From the NCBI GenBank assembly GCA_019753105.1, contig JAIELJ010000013.1, positions 1 through 64,000 on the forward strand: 64,000 nt of DNA, in the 5' to 3' direction. A program made the translations under genes and the position numbers. The notes below the pieces were generated by a model. It worked only from the letters and a program-made list of their open reading frames with translations. It was not told where the DNA came from and did no database searches. Shown piece by piece: positions 44,329 to 53,385 of the stretch. How positions within the stretch are numbered: the first letter of the stretch is position 1; the number at the start of each line of letters is the position of its first letter. This stretch comes from Hyphomonadaceae bacterium. GTDB lineage: Bacteria; Pseudomonadota; Alphaproteobacteria; Caulobacterales; Aquidulcibacteraceae.

Positions 44329-44940
44329 CTACTGCCCGCCCTGCTGGCGGCGCTCGCGCATTTCCTGGCGCCGTTCGCGCAAACGCTCGCGCAAGTTCTG
44401 CCGCTGCTCCGGCGTAAGCGCCGGATCCGCTGCGACCGCGTCATCCTGCCCCTCGACCACCGGGGCCAAGCTCTGCCGCGTCGCGGGCGGCGCCTGCCTC
44501 AGGCGCTGCATCACATCACGGCGCTGCTCGACCGATAGCGTCGACAGAAACTGCGCCATGTTCTCATGGAAGACACCAACCACGGCTTGATCCGCCGACC
44601 GCATGGCGGCGAACGCGGCGCGGGCGCGCTCGATATCGTATGGCTCCGCCTCGGACGCCACGAGTGCATCGCGACGCGCTTCTAGCGCGGCGCGGCGCAA
44701 ATCACGCGTCTCGCGCCAGCTTTCGCCAAGCTCACGACGCAGCTGCGGCCGCGTTTCCGGCGGCACGGCGGCGATAAAGGCGCGCACGCCCGGAATGCGC
44801 GCGACGACGGCCTCCGGCGCTTCCGCGCGCTGCAACCGCGCGCCCGAACCGAGCGCGCCGCCAATCGCGCCGAGCACAAGAAGGTTCAGTGCAAGCGAGA
44901 CGAAGAAGAGCGTCCGCCAGGGGAAGCGCTTTTCGCTCAT
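44329..44940 (-). CDS. Periplasmic heavy-metal sensor-like (Metal_resist/CnrX-like) protein
   Basis: 203 residues. One N-terminal membrane helix (LFFVSLALNLLVLGAIGGALG) then a helical periplasmic domain of the Metal_resist type (PETRPQLRRELGESWRE, RAAFAAMRSADQAVVGVFHENMAQFLSTLSVEQRR). The C-terminal tail is Arg/Gln-rich (RERLRERRQEMRERRQQGGQ). No obvious metal-site His/Met cluster was seen. It is the last gene of a run with an ECF sigma factor and an anti-sigma candidate, overlapping the latter by 4 nt. This recalls CnrX in cnrYXH, where the sensor releases the sigma factor. Confidence 0.78.
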   Translation of the reverse strand: MSEKRFPWRTLFFVSLALNLLVLGAIGGALGSGARLQRAEAPEAVVARIPGVRAFIAAVPPETRPQLRRELGESWRETRDLRRAALEARRDALVASEAEPYDIERARAAFAAMRSADQAVVGVFHENMAQFLSTLSVEQRRDVMQRLRQAPPATRQSLAPVVEGQDDAVAADPALTPEQRQNLRERLRERRQEMRERRQQGGQ

Positions 44941-45341
44941 CCCTCTTCCCCTTCCTCAAGATCATAGACCGGCATTTCGAAGGTGCTCGCGAAATATGCC
45001 GCCTCATCATCAGCCACGGGCGCCATCAAGCCGCCGCTATATCCTACGAGCACGCCAAAAACGGCGCACGCCGCTAAAGCTGCGACGGCACGCCAATCAA
45101 CGCCGCTGCGCTGCTTTTTGTGCGCCGCCATAACGCGCGCCGCCAAAAGCTCAGGCGCAGCCACAGACACGCGACGCGCATCGAGCGCCGCATCGAGACT
45201 CTGCGCCTCAGCGAACAGCGGCGCGACAGCATCGGCATGCGCTGCCGCATAGGCTTCGCCCGCTTGGCGCTCCTCAGCCGGCCAGCGCGCGAAATCCGCG
45301 CCGTAGGCCTCTAGCAGGTATTCGAACCGCTGCCGGTCCAT
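44937..45341 (-). CDS. Putative anti-sigma factor (single-pass membrane protein)
   Basis: 134 residues; start is the ATG at 45341 with GGAAGGAACGGGC upstream, rather than the ATG at 45383 inside the sigma gene. A cytoplasmic region of about 75 residues (FEYLLEAYGADFARWPAEERQ, a pattern seen in membrane anti-sigma proteins) precedes one transmembrane helix (VAALAACAVFGVLVGYSGGL). A short acidic periplasmic tail ends it. It directly follows the ECF sigma gene (16-nt gap) and overlaps the Metal_resist gene, which supports the call. No zinc-binding HxxxCxxC motif was seen. Confidence 0.75.
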   Translation of the reverse strand: MDRQRFEYLLEAYGADFARWPAEERQAGEAYAAAHADAVAPLFAEAQSLDAALDARRVSVAAPELLAARVMAAHKKQRSGVDWRAVAALAACAVFGVLVGYSGGLMAPVADDEAAYFASTFEMPVYDLEEGEEG

Positions 45342-45357
45342 GCCCGTTCCTTCCTCG

Positions 45358-45936
45358 TCACAGTCTTGGGGCGCCATCGGCATCCCCGATCAAATCCTGG
45401 GCCACATCTGCCAAGGCCGCCTTCAACGCGCGCCGCCCGCGCGCGAGAAGCGACTCCAATGCTTCAACGCTGATCTCCAACGTTTCCGCCGCAGCAATGT
45501 TGGTGAGTTCCTGAAAATGCACCAGTTCAATCGCCGAACGCTGGCGCTCTGGCAGCTTAGCCAGCGCCGCGCCGACCTTCGCTGCCCGTTGCTGCGCCAA
45601 CCAGGCGTCGCTCGCCAGGGGAGCGGCATCGGCCACATTGAGGCCAGCGTCCGGGTCGGCCTTCTCACGGCGGCGGCGAAGGCGATCGTAGCACTGGTTC
45701 AGAGCAACGCGGTGCATCCACGTCTCGAACTTCGCACCGCCCGGTTTCCAGCGCGGGGCCTCCCGCCACACGCGGAGAAACACCTCTTGAGCCACATCTT
45801 CCGCCTCAGCGGAATCGTTGAGCATGCGCCGCGCGAGCGCGACCATGCGCGGCAGATGCTTGCGCACGAGCGCTGACGCGGCATGAGCGTCTCCCGCCCC
45901 CGCGTTCCGGACGAGTTCGGCGTCCGGATCAATCAT
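45358..45936 (-). CDS. ECF-type RNA polymerase sigma-70 factor
   Basis: 192 residues. Region 2 (RMLNDSAEAEDVAQEVFLRVW) and region 4 (LAKLPERQRSAIELVHFQELTNIAAAETLEIS) are both clear, so it should direct polymerase to an alternative promoter. Start is the ATG at 45936. It is flanked by an EF-hand gene upstream (33 nt) and an anti-sigma candidate downstream, on one strand. The signal it responds to is unknown; neighbours suggest calcium, metal or envelope stress. Confidence 0.92.
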   Translation of the reverse strand: MIDPDAELVRNAGAGDAHAASALVRKHLPRMVALARRMLNDSAEAEDVAQEVFLRVWREAPRWKPGGAKFETWMHRVALNQCYDRLRRRREKADPDAGLNVADAAPLASDAWLAQQRAAKVGAALAKLPERQRSAIELVHFQELTNIAAAETLEISVEALESLLARGRRALKAALADVAQDLIGDADGAPRL

Positions 45937-45969
45937 CCGCCGTGCCGCTCCTTAAGCTAACGCGATGAC

Positions 45970-46356
45970 TTATTGCCTCGCCATGAGGCCACGTACAGCC
46001 TCGATCTCGCTGGAAGAGACCGAACCATCGTTGTTCGAGTCAAGGCGATCGAACCCGCGATAAGGCGCGGCCATCGCCTCGGTTCGGCTCAGGCGGCCGT
46101 CATTGTTGCTATCGGCGCGTGCAAAGCCTTGAGCTGCGCGACCGCCATTGCCGCGCTCCGTCTCGGATAGAAAGCCATCATCGTCCGCATCGAGGCGATC
46201 GAACTGAGCAGCCCGCACACGCTCCGCCTCAGCGCGCGACACAGCGCCGTCGCCGTTAAGGTCCATCTGCATGAACTGATCGATGCCGCCACGCTGCGCC
46301 CAGGCGGGCGTCGTAAACAGAGTAAAGGCAACGGCAAGGCTTGCGCCAAAACGCAT
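45970..46356 (-). CDS. Secreted EF-hand protein with four calcium-binding loops
   Basis: 128 residues; start is the ATG at 46356 with GAGGAGCATTTCC upstream, giving a proper signal peptide (SLAVAFTLFTTPAWAQ). Four EF-hand loops follow: DLNGDGAVSRAE, DADDDGFLSETE, DSNNDGRLSRTE and DSNNDGSVSSSE, so it should bind calcium in the periplasm. It is 22 nt downstream of glnE and 33 nt upstream of the ECF sigma gene. The operon may link periplasmic calcium to the sigma factor, but that is inference. Confidence 0.88.
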   Translation of the reverse strand: MRFGASLAVAFTLFTTPAWAQRGGIDQFMQMDLNGDGAVSRAEAERVRAAQFDRLDADDDGFLSETERGNGGRAAQGFARADSNNDGRLSRTEAMAAPYRGFDRLDSNNDGSVSSSEIEAVRGLMARQ

Positions 46357-46378
46357 GGAAATGCTCCTCTTTGGCATT

Positions 46379-49204
46379 CTAACGGGAGGGTTTGGCGTTT
46401 CCGTCGCTCGGCGGACCGACGATCTGCAGAAAGTCGGCGCGGACGCTGGCTTGTAAGGCTCTGAGCTTGGCTTCGCTTTCGTCTGCGCCGGCCGCGCCGA
46501 TCACGCCGGCCAGGCGCGCAAGCAACGGCGCAGGCGCCGTCTCTGGAGAAAAATCGCCGTCCACTGCGATCCGCAGGATTTGCTGCACGTCACTCAGGAC
46601 CCGCCAGGCGTGCAGCAGCCGCGATCCCGTCTCGCTCGCGATCACCCCTAACCCAGCCAAGCGCTGTATGGCCTCCCCGGTGTTTGCCACGATCACGTCG
46701 GGTGCGCGCGCAGCCTCGGTCAGTTGAAGAGCTTGAGCGATGAACTCGATATCTACAAATCCGCCCGGCGCGAGTTTCAAATCCCACACGCCACGCCCGC
46801 GCCGCTCACGCTCCATGCGCGCGCGCATATCGGCGACCTCAGCCAGTATCTTGGCGCGATCGCGCGAACCCGCGAGTGTTTTGTGCGCCGCGCTCATCAC
46901 CCGCAAACCGAGCGCAGCATCGCCCGCCACGGCACGCGCGCGCGTCAATGCCTGCAATTCCCAAGTCCAGGCTTCTTCCGCGTAATAGCGCTCGAACGAC
47001 GAAAAGCGCACCGCCACGGGGCCTTTTGATCCGGATGGCCGCAACTGCGTATCGATTTCGTAGAGCGACCCTTCTTCCGTCGGCGAAGATAGAGCCGTGA
47101 TCAAACGCTGTGTCAGACGCGTATAGAAATCGCCGGGCGCTGCGGCATCGCTGGGCGCATCGTAGATGAGCATGATGTCGAGGTCTGAACGCTCAGCGAG
47201 CTCGCATCCGCCAAACTTTCCGAGCGCCAGCACAACGAACACGCCTGGCTGTTTGCCGTACTGGCGCTCCGTCTCCGCTAACGCCGCCTGCGCCATTGCC
47301 GCGACGCACGCTTCGGCAAGATCAGAGTGCGCAGCGCCGGCTTCCGCAGCACTCGCCACGCCTTCGAGCACTTGGACGCCAATGCGGAACGCCTCGTCGC
47401 GATGAAATCGGCGCGCTGCGTTGAGTTTTCCCTCGAAGCCGCCCGCGTCCGCCATCAGCGCTTCGATCTCAAGTCTGCGCGCGCCCATGGCGTCCTGCGC
47501 AAGCGGCACGTTGAAACGCGGCTCAATCAAGGAGTCGAGCAATGCCGGACGGCGCGCGAGCGCATCGGCGAGACGCGGCGCAAGCGTCAACAGACGCGCG
47601 ATAAGATCGAGCAGCGCCGGGCGCGCATCAAGCAACGCCAAGACCTGAACGCCTGCCGAAAGCCCGCCGAAGAAAGACGAAAAACGCGCAAATGCTTGAT
47701 CTGGCTCGCCAGCGCTGGCGAATGCACGCAAGAGTCTGGGCGTCAGACGCGTCAGCAGTTCACGCGCACGTTCGGAACGCATCGCGCGAATGCGGCCGTG
47801 GTGCCAGCCACGAATGGTTTGGCTGACATAGCCGGGGTTCGTAAAGCCAAGCTTCCCGATCGTCGACAGAGTCTCTTCGTGGTCTTCGACACCTGTGAAG
47901 ATCAAGCTGCCCAGTGGATCAGCCAGACTATCGCCTCGTCCAAAGAGCTGGTGATCGATATCCGATACGATCCTGCGCTGACGCACTAGCTCCGCATCGA
48001 ATGCGGCGAGATCACCGAAGCCAGCAAGTGCAGCGACATGCGCGCGCGTTTCCGCATCGCGCGGGACATGATGCGTCTGGGCATCTTCCAGCATCTGGAT
48101 GCGGTGCTCAACTTCGCGGAAGAACACGTACGCCGCACTCAACGCTGCGCGCGCCGATTCCGCGATCGCGCCCGCCTCGGTGAGCGCCATCAAAGCCGCA
48201 AGCGTAGAGTTTGAGCGCAGCTTTTTGTTGCGGCCGCCGAGAATGAGTTGCTGGGTCTGGGCGAACAACTCGATATCGCGGATGCCGCCCCGGCCCAGCT
48301 TTACATCAAAAACCGGATCGGCCAGCTCGGCGCTCTTATGCGCCGACAATATCTGTCGCTTGATCGAGTGCACGTCCTCGACTGCGGCAAAATCCAAATG
48401 CTTTCGCCATATGAACGGTTCAAGCGAGGCGAGAAACGCACGTCCGCAAACACGATCTCCAGCCGCCGCGCGCGCCTTTATGAAGGCCGCGCGTTCCCAG
48501 TTTTGCCCAAGCGTTTGGTAATAGTGCTCAGCGGAAGCAATCGATACAGCGACGGGCGTAGAGCCCGGATCGGGACGCAAGCGCAGATCGGTGCGGAAGA
48601 CGTAGCCATCCGGCGTCACTTCTTCCAGCGCCCGCACCAACGGCGCCACTAAGCGCACGGCGGCAACACGCGGCTCCCGCGCTTCGGTTACGGCGAGCGC
48701 CTGAGCATCGAAGAAAACCGAAAAATCGATGTCGCTTGAATAATTGAGCTCTCCCGCGCCCATCTTGCCCATAGCGATCAAAGAGAAACCCGGCACGGGT
48801 CCCTCGTCGGCGCCGGCGGGATGCGCGATCAGGTCTCCCGCGTCAGCGCGCTCGCGCGCCGCCAGTGAAAGCGCTGCGCGCAACGATGCGTCGGCAAAAT
48901 CAGTGATGGCGCCCGTCACGCGCTGCAGCGGCCAAGCGCGAGCAATGTCTGCGATCGCAACCGACAAATGCACAGCATCCTTGGCGCGGCGCAGGATGCG
49001 CATGCCTTCCTCTAACGCGGGCGGATCGACGGCAATAGCGGCAGCGTCCGCAAGCGCCCGCGCGAGAATGCGTTCGGGCCAGTCTGCGCTCAAATCTTCA
49101 AGAAGGTCGGGACGACGGAGGCCGACGCGCTTGAGATACGGCGCGTGCTCAAATGCGGCCGCCGCAGCATCGGCCCAAGGCCCGCCGGCAGAATTGTCGC
49201 TCAC
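46379..49204 (-). CDS. glnE: Bifunctional glutamine synthetase adenylyltransferase / adenylyl-removing enzyme
   Basis: 941 residues, the usual length. It adenylylates and de-adenylylates glutamine synthetase under PII control. Two nucleotidyltransferase domains are visible: N-terminal AR domain with ELNYSSDIDFSVFF, and C-terminal AT domain with CELAERSDLDIMLIYD. A central region with VEDHEETLSTIGKLGFTNP and regulatory helices separates them. The GTG start overlaps the histidine kinase stop (GTGA). Confidence 0.95.
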   Translation of the reverse strand: MSDNSAGGPWADAAAAAFEHAPYLKRVGLRRPDLLEDLSADWPERILARALADAAAIAVDPPALEEGMRILRRAKDAVHLSVAIADIARAWPLQRVTGAITDFADASLRAALSLAARERADAGDLIAHPAGADEGPVPGFSLIAMGKMGAGELNYSSDIDFSVFFDAQALAVTEAREPRVAAVRLVAPLVRALEEVTPDGYVFRTDLRLRPDPGSTPVAVSIASAEHYYQTLGQNWERAAFIKARAAAGDRVCGRAFLASLEPFIWRKHLDFAAVEDVHSIKRQILSAHKSAELADPVFDVKLGRGGIRDIELFAQTQQLILGGRNKKLRSNSTLAALMALTEAGAIAESARAALSAAYVFFREVEHRIQMLEDAQTHHVPRDAETRAHVAALAGFGDLAAFDAELVRQRRIVSDIDHQLFGRGDSLADPLGSLIFTGVEDHEETLSTIGKLGFTNPGYVSQTIRGWHHGRIRAMRSERARELLTRLTPRLLRAFASAGEPDQAFARFSSFFGGLSAGVQVLALLDARPALLDLIARLLTLAPRLADALARRPALLDSLIEPRFNVPLAQDAMGARRLEIEALMADAGGFEGKLNAARRFHRDEAFRIGVQVLEGVASAAEAGAAHSDLAEACVAAMAQAALAETERQYGKQPGVFVVLALGKFGGCELAERSDLDIMLIYDAPSDAAAPGDFYTRLTQRLITALSSPTEEGSLYEIDTQLRPSGSKGPVAVRFSSFERYYAEEAWTWELQALTRARAVAGDAALGLRVMSAAHKTLAGSRDRAKILAEVADMRARMERERRGRGVWDLKLAPGGFVDIEFIAQALQLTEAARAPDVIVANTGEAIQRLAGLGVIASETGSRLLHAWRVLSDVQQILRIAVDGDFSPETAPAPLLARLAGVIGAAGADESEAKLRALQASVRADFLQIVGPPSDGNAKPSR

Positions 49205-50598
49205 GCCGCCGCCGGAAGCACGAGCGCAACATCGAGCCCTTTGCCGCCGCTCGTATTGTCGAGCCCGTCGCGCAGATGCAAGCCGCCGCGGTGTAGCCGC
49301 GCAACGGCTGCAACCAAGCTCAGACCGAGACCAACGCCCGCACTCGAACGCGCCGATTCCAAACGCACGAAACGCTCTTGCACGCGATCGCGATCGGCCA
49401 CCGGCACGCCTGGGCCACTATCAGCTACAGCGATCTCGATGCGTGCGTCTGCCCTGCGGATCGCGCGCACTTGAACGCGTCCGCCGTGCGGCGTGTACTT
49501 GATAGCGTTTTCGATCAGGTTGGAGACAGCCTGCGTAAAGAGGCCGTGATCGCCTTGGATAAAGAGGTTGTCCTGCACTTCGCCGGAAAAACTTAAACCC
49601 TCATCTTCCGCGGCGGGCTCGTAAAACTCCAGCAGCTCGCGCAAAATCTCCGCCACATCGACACGCGTGAGCCGCCAGTTGCTCGCCTCTTCGACACGCG
49701 ACAGCTTCAGAACGGCGGCGAACATGTTGAAGAGCTTGTCCGCTTCCTCCAGCGCTTTGCGCAGCGCTTCGCGATCCGCTTCCGAGTCCGCAGGCTTTTC
49801 GAGCGCAGCTTCGAGCTTTTGCCGGAAGCGCGTTAGCGGCGAGCGCAGATCGTGGGCGATGGCGTCACCGGCCGTGCGCGTCGTGTGCATGAGTTGCTCG
49901 ATGCGATCGAGCATGGCGTTGAGCGCTTCGGCGAGTTCATCAAACTCATCGCCGGCGCCACGCACAGGCGCCCGGCGTGTTAGATCGCCAGCCATCACTT
50001 CGCGCGCCGTGGTCGAGAGCGTTTCAGCGCGTCGCGCGGCTTGCGTGGCCGCCAGCAGACCACTGACGATAGAGACGATGATGCCAATGATCGCGACCGT
50101 CCAAAGCACGCGCGTGATGCGCCCCGCGATCACGGCGCTGTCGCCCAGATCGCGCGCGACCAGAAGGATCGGCCCATTGATCAAGCGCCCAATCCGCCCG
50201 CTCGCGCGGCCGCGCACGGTCTCACCCGTGGCGTCTGGCAGTTCGAAGCTGAAATCCACGCGCTGTGGGGCTTCGCGCGGCTCGACCGGCAATTGCTGGA
50301 AGTCGCCGGTTACGACAACGCCGTTGCTCTCTGCGAGAACGTACAGAAACGGCCCCTGCCGCGCCGCGCGCTCGACGACTTCCTGATTGAGCCGGCGCAT
50401 GCCGCCTTCGGCGTAAGCGCGCTCAAGCGTGGCGTATTCCTGATCAGCCAGCGCGTCAGAGTCGCGGATCAGCTGGCCGACTGTCGAGAAATAGACGTAG
50501 GCAAGCATGACGCCGACGAACAACAGAACGACCCCGGCTTGCACCAGGGCAAGCCGGAACGTTGTCGTCCGAAGGAGCGCGTCGAGGCGTGGCCTCAT
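49201..50598 (-). CDS. Two-component sensor histidine kinase
   Basis: 465 residues. TM1 (ALVQAGVVLLFVGVMLAYVYF) and TM2 (LWTVAIIGIIVSIVSGLL) flank a periplasmic sensor of about 130 residues. HAMP follows (VMAGDLTRRAPVRGAGDEFDELAEALN), then HisKA with the phospho-His in AIAHDLRSPLTRFRQ. The ATPase has NLIENAIKY, DSGPGVP and GVGLGLSLV. The start overlaps the regulator stop (ATGA), so they are co-translated. It probably senses periplasmic conditions related to DegP, encoded just upstream. The input is unknown. Confidence 0.92.
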   Translation of the reverse strand: MRPRLDALLRTTTFRLALVQAGVVLLFVGVMLAYVYFSTVGQLIRDSDALADQEYATLERAYAEGGMRRLNQEVVERAARQGPFLYVLAESNGVVVTGDFQQLPVEPREAPQRVDFSFELPDATGETVRGRASGRIGRLINGPILLVARDLGDSAVIAGRITRVLWTVAIIGIIVSIVSGLLAATQAARRAETLSTTAREVMAGDLTRRAPVRGAGDEFDELAEALNAMLDRIEQLMHTTRTAGDAIAHDLRSPLTRFRQKLEAALEKPADSEADREALRKALEEADKLFNMFAAVLKLSRVEEASNWRLTRVDVAEILRELLEFYEPAAEDEGLSFSGEVQDNLFIQGDHGLFTQAVSNLIENAIKYTPHGGRVQVRAIRRADARIEIAVADSGPGVPVADRDRVQERFVRLESARSSAGVGLGLSLVAAVARLHRGGLHLRDGLDNTSGGKGLDVALVLPAAA

Positions 50599-51263
50599 CC
50601 GTCCAGTCGATAACCCGAGCCTCGCACGGTGTGCAAAAGGGTTTGACTGAAATCGCGATCAATCTTTGAGCGAAGCCGCGAAATGTGGACGTCGATGACG
50701 TTCGTCTGAGGATCGAAATGATAGTCCCAGACATTTTCGAGCAGCATCTTGCGCGTCACCGTCTGGCCGGCATTGCGCATGAGATACTCAAGCAGGCGGA
50801 ATTCGCGCGGCTGAAGATCGAGCTTCTTGCCATCGCGCCGCACCGTGCGCGCCAGCAGATCCATCTCAAGACCACCAACGGTGAGACGCGTTTGCGGCCC
50901 GAGATCGCGCCCGTGCCACAGCGCACGCACACGCGCGAGCAATTCGCGCGTCGAGAACGGCTTGCCGAGATAGTCGTTGGCGCCGGCGTTCAGGCCTTCG
51001 ATGCGGTGATCTTCGTCGTGCAGCGCTGAAAGGATCAGCACCGGCGTCGAGACGCCTTTGCCGCGCAAGTCGCGCACGATGGCGACGCCCTGCTTGGTTG
51101 GCAGCATACGGTCGAGCACGATGACGTCGTAGCCGCCCTCGCTCGCCATTTGTTCGCCGACGCCGCCATCATTGGCGTGATCGACTTCGTGGCTGTCGGC
51201 TGAAAGCGAAGCTTTCAGGCTTTCGGCCATATCCGGATCGTCCTCGACGAGCAGCACGCGCAT
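50595..51263 (-). CDS. OmpR/PhoB-family response regulator
   Basis: 222 residues. Start is the ATG at 51263 (MRVLLVEDDPDMAESL); the longer frame is not a receiver. The receiver domain has the acidic pair and phospho-Asp in YDVIVLDRMLPTKQG. The winged-helix DNA-binding domain (DLQPREFRLLEYLMRNAGQTVTRKMLLENVW, NVIDVHISRLRSKID) is at the C-terminus. It is paired with the histidine kinase and lies 22 nt after degP, so DegP may belong to its regulon. Confidence 0.94.
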   Translation of the reverse strand: MRVLLVEDDPDMAESLKASLSADSHEVDHANDGGVGEQMASEGGYDVIVLDRMLPTKQGVAIVRDLRGKGVSTPVLILSALHDEDHRIEGLNAGANDYLGKPFSTRELLARVRALWHGRDLGPQTRLTVGGLEMDLLARTVRRDGKKLDLQPREFRLLEYLMRNAGQTVTRKMLLENVWDYHFDPQTNVIDVHISRLRSKIDRDFSQTLLHTVRGSGYRLDG

Positions 51264-51285
51264 GGCGTTTGTCCCTCTCATCATC

Positions 51286-52803
51286 CTATTCCGCGACATC
51301 CACCGCGACGAAGCGGCGGCCACCTTGACCATCGATCTGCAGCAGCAGCGGCCGGTTCGCACGGCGCGCGGCATCGGCAGCTGCTGACAATTCTTGCGGC
51401 GTGCGGATGGCTCGCCCGCCCGCTTGCAAGATCACATCGCCGGCTTGAATGAACTTGCTGGCGGCATCGCTCGACGGCACGACCGACGTGATGACCAAGC
51501 CGCCGGCATTCGCGCCGAGTTCGAAGCGCGTGCGGTCAGCTTGCGTCAACGGACGCACCGACATGCCGAGCGAGCTTTGGGCGACGCCGCCTTGCGGTGC
51601 GACTTCGGGGGTCGGCGCCGATGGCGCGCTGTTGTCGGCAGCAAGTTGTTGCTCGGACGGACGCTCGCCAAGGCGGACGTTCAGCGTGCGGCGCTGGCCG
51701 CCGCGCAGGATTTCGACACGCGCCGTATCGCCGACACCAGTTGCGCCGATGCGTTGCGTAAGGTCGCGGTTATCCTCGATGCGATTGCCGTTAAGGCTGA
51801 GGATGACGTCGCCTTGCTGCAGGCCGCCACGTGCGGCGGGACCATCCGGCACGACCGAGCCGACAAGCGCGCCGCGCGTATCTTCAAGCCCAAGGCTGCG
51901 CGCGAGATCGTCGTCGAGCCCTTGGATTGAAACGCCGATCCAACCGCGCGTGACGCGGCCGCTGCGCAGGAGTTGCTGGACGACCTGGTTCGCTGTCTGC
52001 GCCGGGATGGCGAAGCCGATGCCGACATTGCCGCCCGTCGGCGAGAAGATCGCGCTGTTCACGCCGATCACGTTGCCGTTCAAGTCAAACGTTGGGCCGC
52101 CCGAATTGCCGCGATTGATCGGCGCGTCGATCTGCATGTAGTCGACGTATGCGGACGAGCCCGCATCACGACGGCCCATGGCCGAGACGATGCCGGCGGT
52201 TGCCGTGCCGTCGAGACCGAACGGGTTGCCGACCGCAACGACCCAATCGCCGACGCGCACATGGCGCGCATCGTCGAACGTCACGTATTGAAAGCGTCCG
52301 CCGCCGCGTACGCGAAGCACCGCGATGTCGGTCGCCTCATCGGAGCCGACAATGTCAGCGATGTGATCGCGGCCATCGCTGGTGCGGATGGTGATTTCTT
52401 CCGCGCCTTCGATGACGTGGTGGTTGGTGACGATGACGCCACCCTGATCGATGAAGAAGCCCGAACCGAGCGAGGTCGGCGGCAGACCGCCCTGACCGCC
52501 GGGACCACCACGGAAAAATTCTTCGAACCCTGGCGGCAAGCCTTCCGTCGAACGGCGCTCAGCGTTCGGACGCTGACGCACAGAGATCGACACGACTGCC
52601 GGGCGCACGCGCTCGATCAAATCTGCAAAGCTCATCGGTGCGCCGGACGGCGGCGCCACAGCTGATGGATTAATTTCCTGGGCGATCGCTCCGCCGGAGA
52701 GCAGGACGGGCGTCACCGTAAACCCGGCCAACAGGGCCGCCGTCGCGCTACTGGCGATCAAGGTGCGGCGCAGGACAATTTTCAGAGACGCGTTTTCGAT
52801 CAT
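51286..52803 (-). CDS. degP: Periplasmic serine protease/chaperone, DegP/HtrA (Do family)
   Basis: 505 residues. Start is the ATG at 52803. A signal peptide (ASSATAALLAGFTVTPVLLSGGAIA) leads to the protease domain: catalytic His in VIVTNHHVIEG, Asp in DEATDIAVLRV, Ser in NRGNSGGPTF. Two PDZ domains follow (RGWIGVSIQGLDDDLARSLG; GMSVRPLTQADRTRF). It degrades or refolds misfolded periplasmic proteins. It precedes a two-component system gene pair and follows the ccm operon on the same strand. Confidence 0.95.
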   Translation of the reverse strand: MIENASLKIVLRRTLIASSATAALLAGFTVTPVLLSGGAIAQEINPSAVAPPSGAPMSFADLIERVRPAVVSISVRQRPNAERRSTEGLPPGFEEFFRGGPGGQGGLPPTSLGSGFFIDQGGVIVTNHHVIEGAEEITIRTSDGRDHIADIVGSDEATDIAVLRVRGGGRFQYVTFDDARHVRVGDWVVAVGNPFGLDGTATAGIVSAMGRRDAGSSAYVDYMQIDAPINRGNSGGPTFDLNGNVIGVNSAIFSPTGGNVGIGFAIPAQTANQVVQQLLRSGRVTRGWIGVSIQGLDDDLARSLGLEDTRGALVGSVVPDGPAARGGLQQGDVILSLNGNRIEDNRDLTQRIGATGVGDTARVEILRGGQRRTLNVRLGERPSEQQLAADNSAPSAPTPEVAPQGGVAQSSLGMSVRPLTQADRTRFELGANAGGLVITSVVPSSDAASKFIQAGDVILQAGGRAIRTPQELSAAADAARRANRPLLLQIDGQGGRRFVAVDVAE

Positions 52804-52827
52804 GGAGAACCCTCGGGGAGACCCTTC

Positions 52828-52858
52828 GATAGGAGGCTTAGCCCAGCTCAGTTGCAAG
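52828..52858 (-). promoter_or_regulatory. Possible RpoH-type promoter of degP
   Basis: On the minus strand CTTGCAA (52858-52852) and CTCCTATC (52835-52828) are separated by 16 nt, resembling a heat-shock -35/-10 pair. They lie about 25 nt before the degP ATG. Weak call by eye; a housekeeping promoter is equally possible. Confidence 0.28.
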
Positions 52859-52989
52859 CCCCAGAATTACGGCGAACGGTCCGGTAAGGGCCGTTTTGGG
52901 CGAAGTTGGGATCAATTGAGACAGAAGCCAGCGGCTTTTCTGCGGCCAAGTGGCGTCGGTAGCGACGAACCGTAGGGTTGGCGCGACGT

Positions 52990-53385
52990 TTACCGGTCCC
53001 CTTCCTCTGGGGACAAATCGCCGGTTTCCCCCCGTCGGCGGCGTTGCGAAGCCAAAACGGCAGCTAGCCCGCCTGCCAGAAGCACCAAAGGCGCGCCCCA
53101 CAGTATCCAGGTGCGGGAGTCGAAGGGCGGGCGAAACAGCACGAAGTCGCCGTAGCGCGTTCGGAAGAAGCTGCGAATTTCCGCATCGCTATCGCCGGCC
53201 GCCACGCGCTCACGCACCAAGTCACGCATGTCGCGCGCAATATCGGCGGTCGACTGCGCGATCGGCTCGTTCTGGCACTGCACGCAGCGTATCTCTCGCT
53301 CCAGCGCCTGGGCGCGCGCTTCTTGGGCCGGATCGGCCAAGGCGGCCGGCGCGACCATGGCGACGAACAGGGCAATAAGGCTCAA
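52990..53385 (-). CDS. ccmH: Cytochrome c biogenesis protein CcmH
   Basis: 131 residues with a TTG start overlapping the ccmF stop (TTGA). It reduces or holds the apocytochrome c CXXCH thiols during heme attachment at the periplasmic face. A signal peptide (LIALFVAMVAPAALA), the redox motif EIRCVQCQNEPIAQS, and a membrane anchor (WILWGAPLVLLAGGLAAVLA) are all present. It lacks the TPR part of E. coli CcmH, which is encoded separately as CcmI. Last gene of the ccm run. Confidence 0.94.
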   Translation of the reverse strand: MSLIALFVAMVAPAALADPAQEARAQALEREIRCVQCQNEPIAQSTADIARDMRDLVRERVAAGDSDAEIRSFFRTRYGDFVLFRPPFDSRTWILWGAPLVLLAGGLAAVLASQRRRRGETGDLSPEEGDR

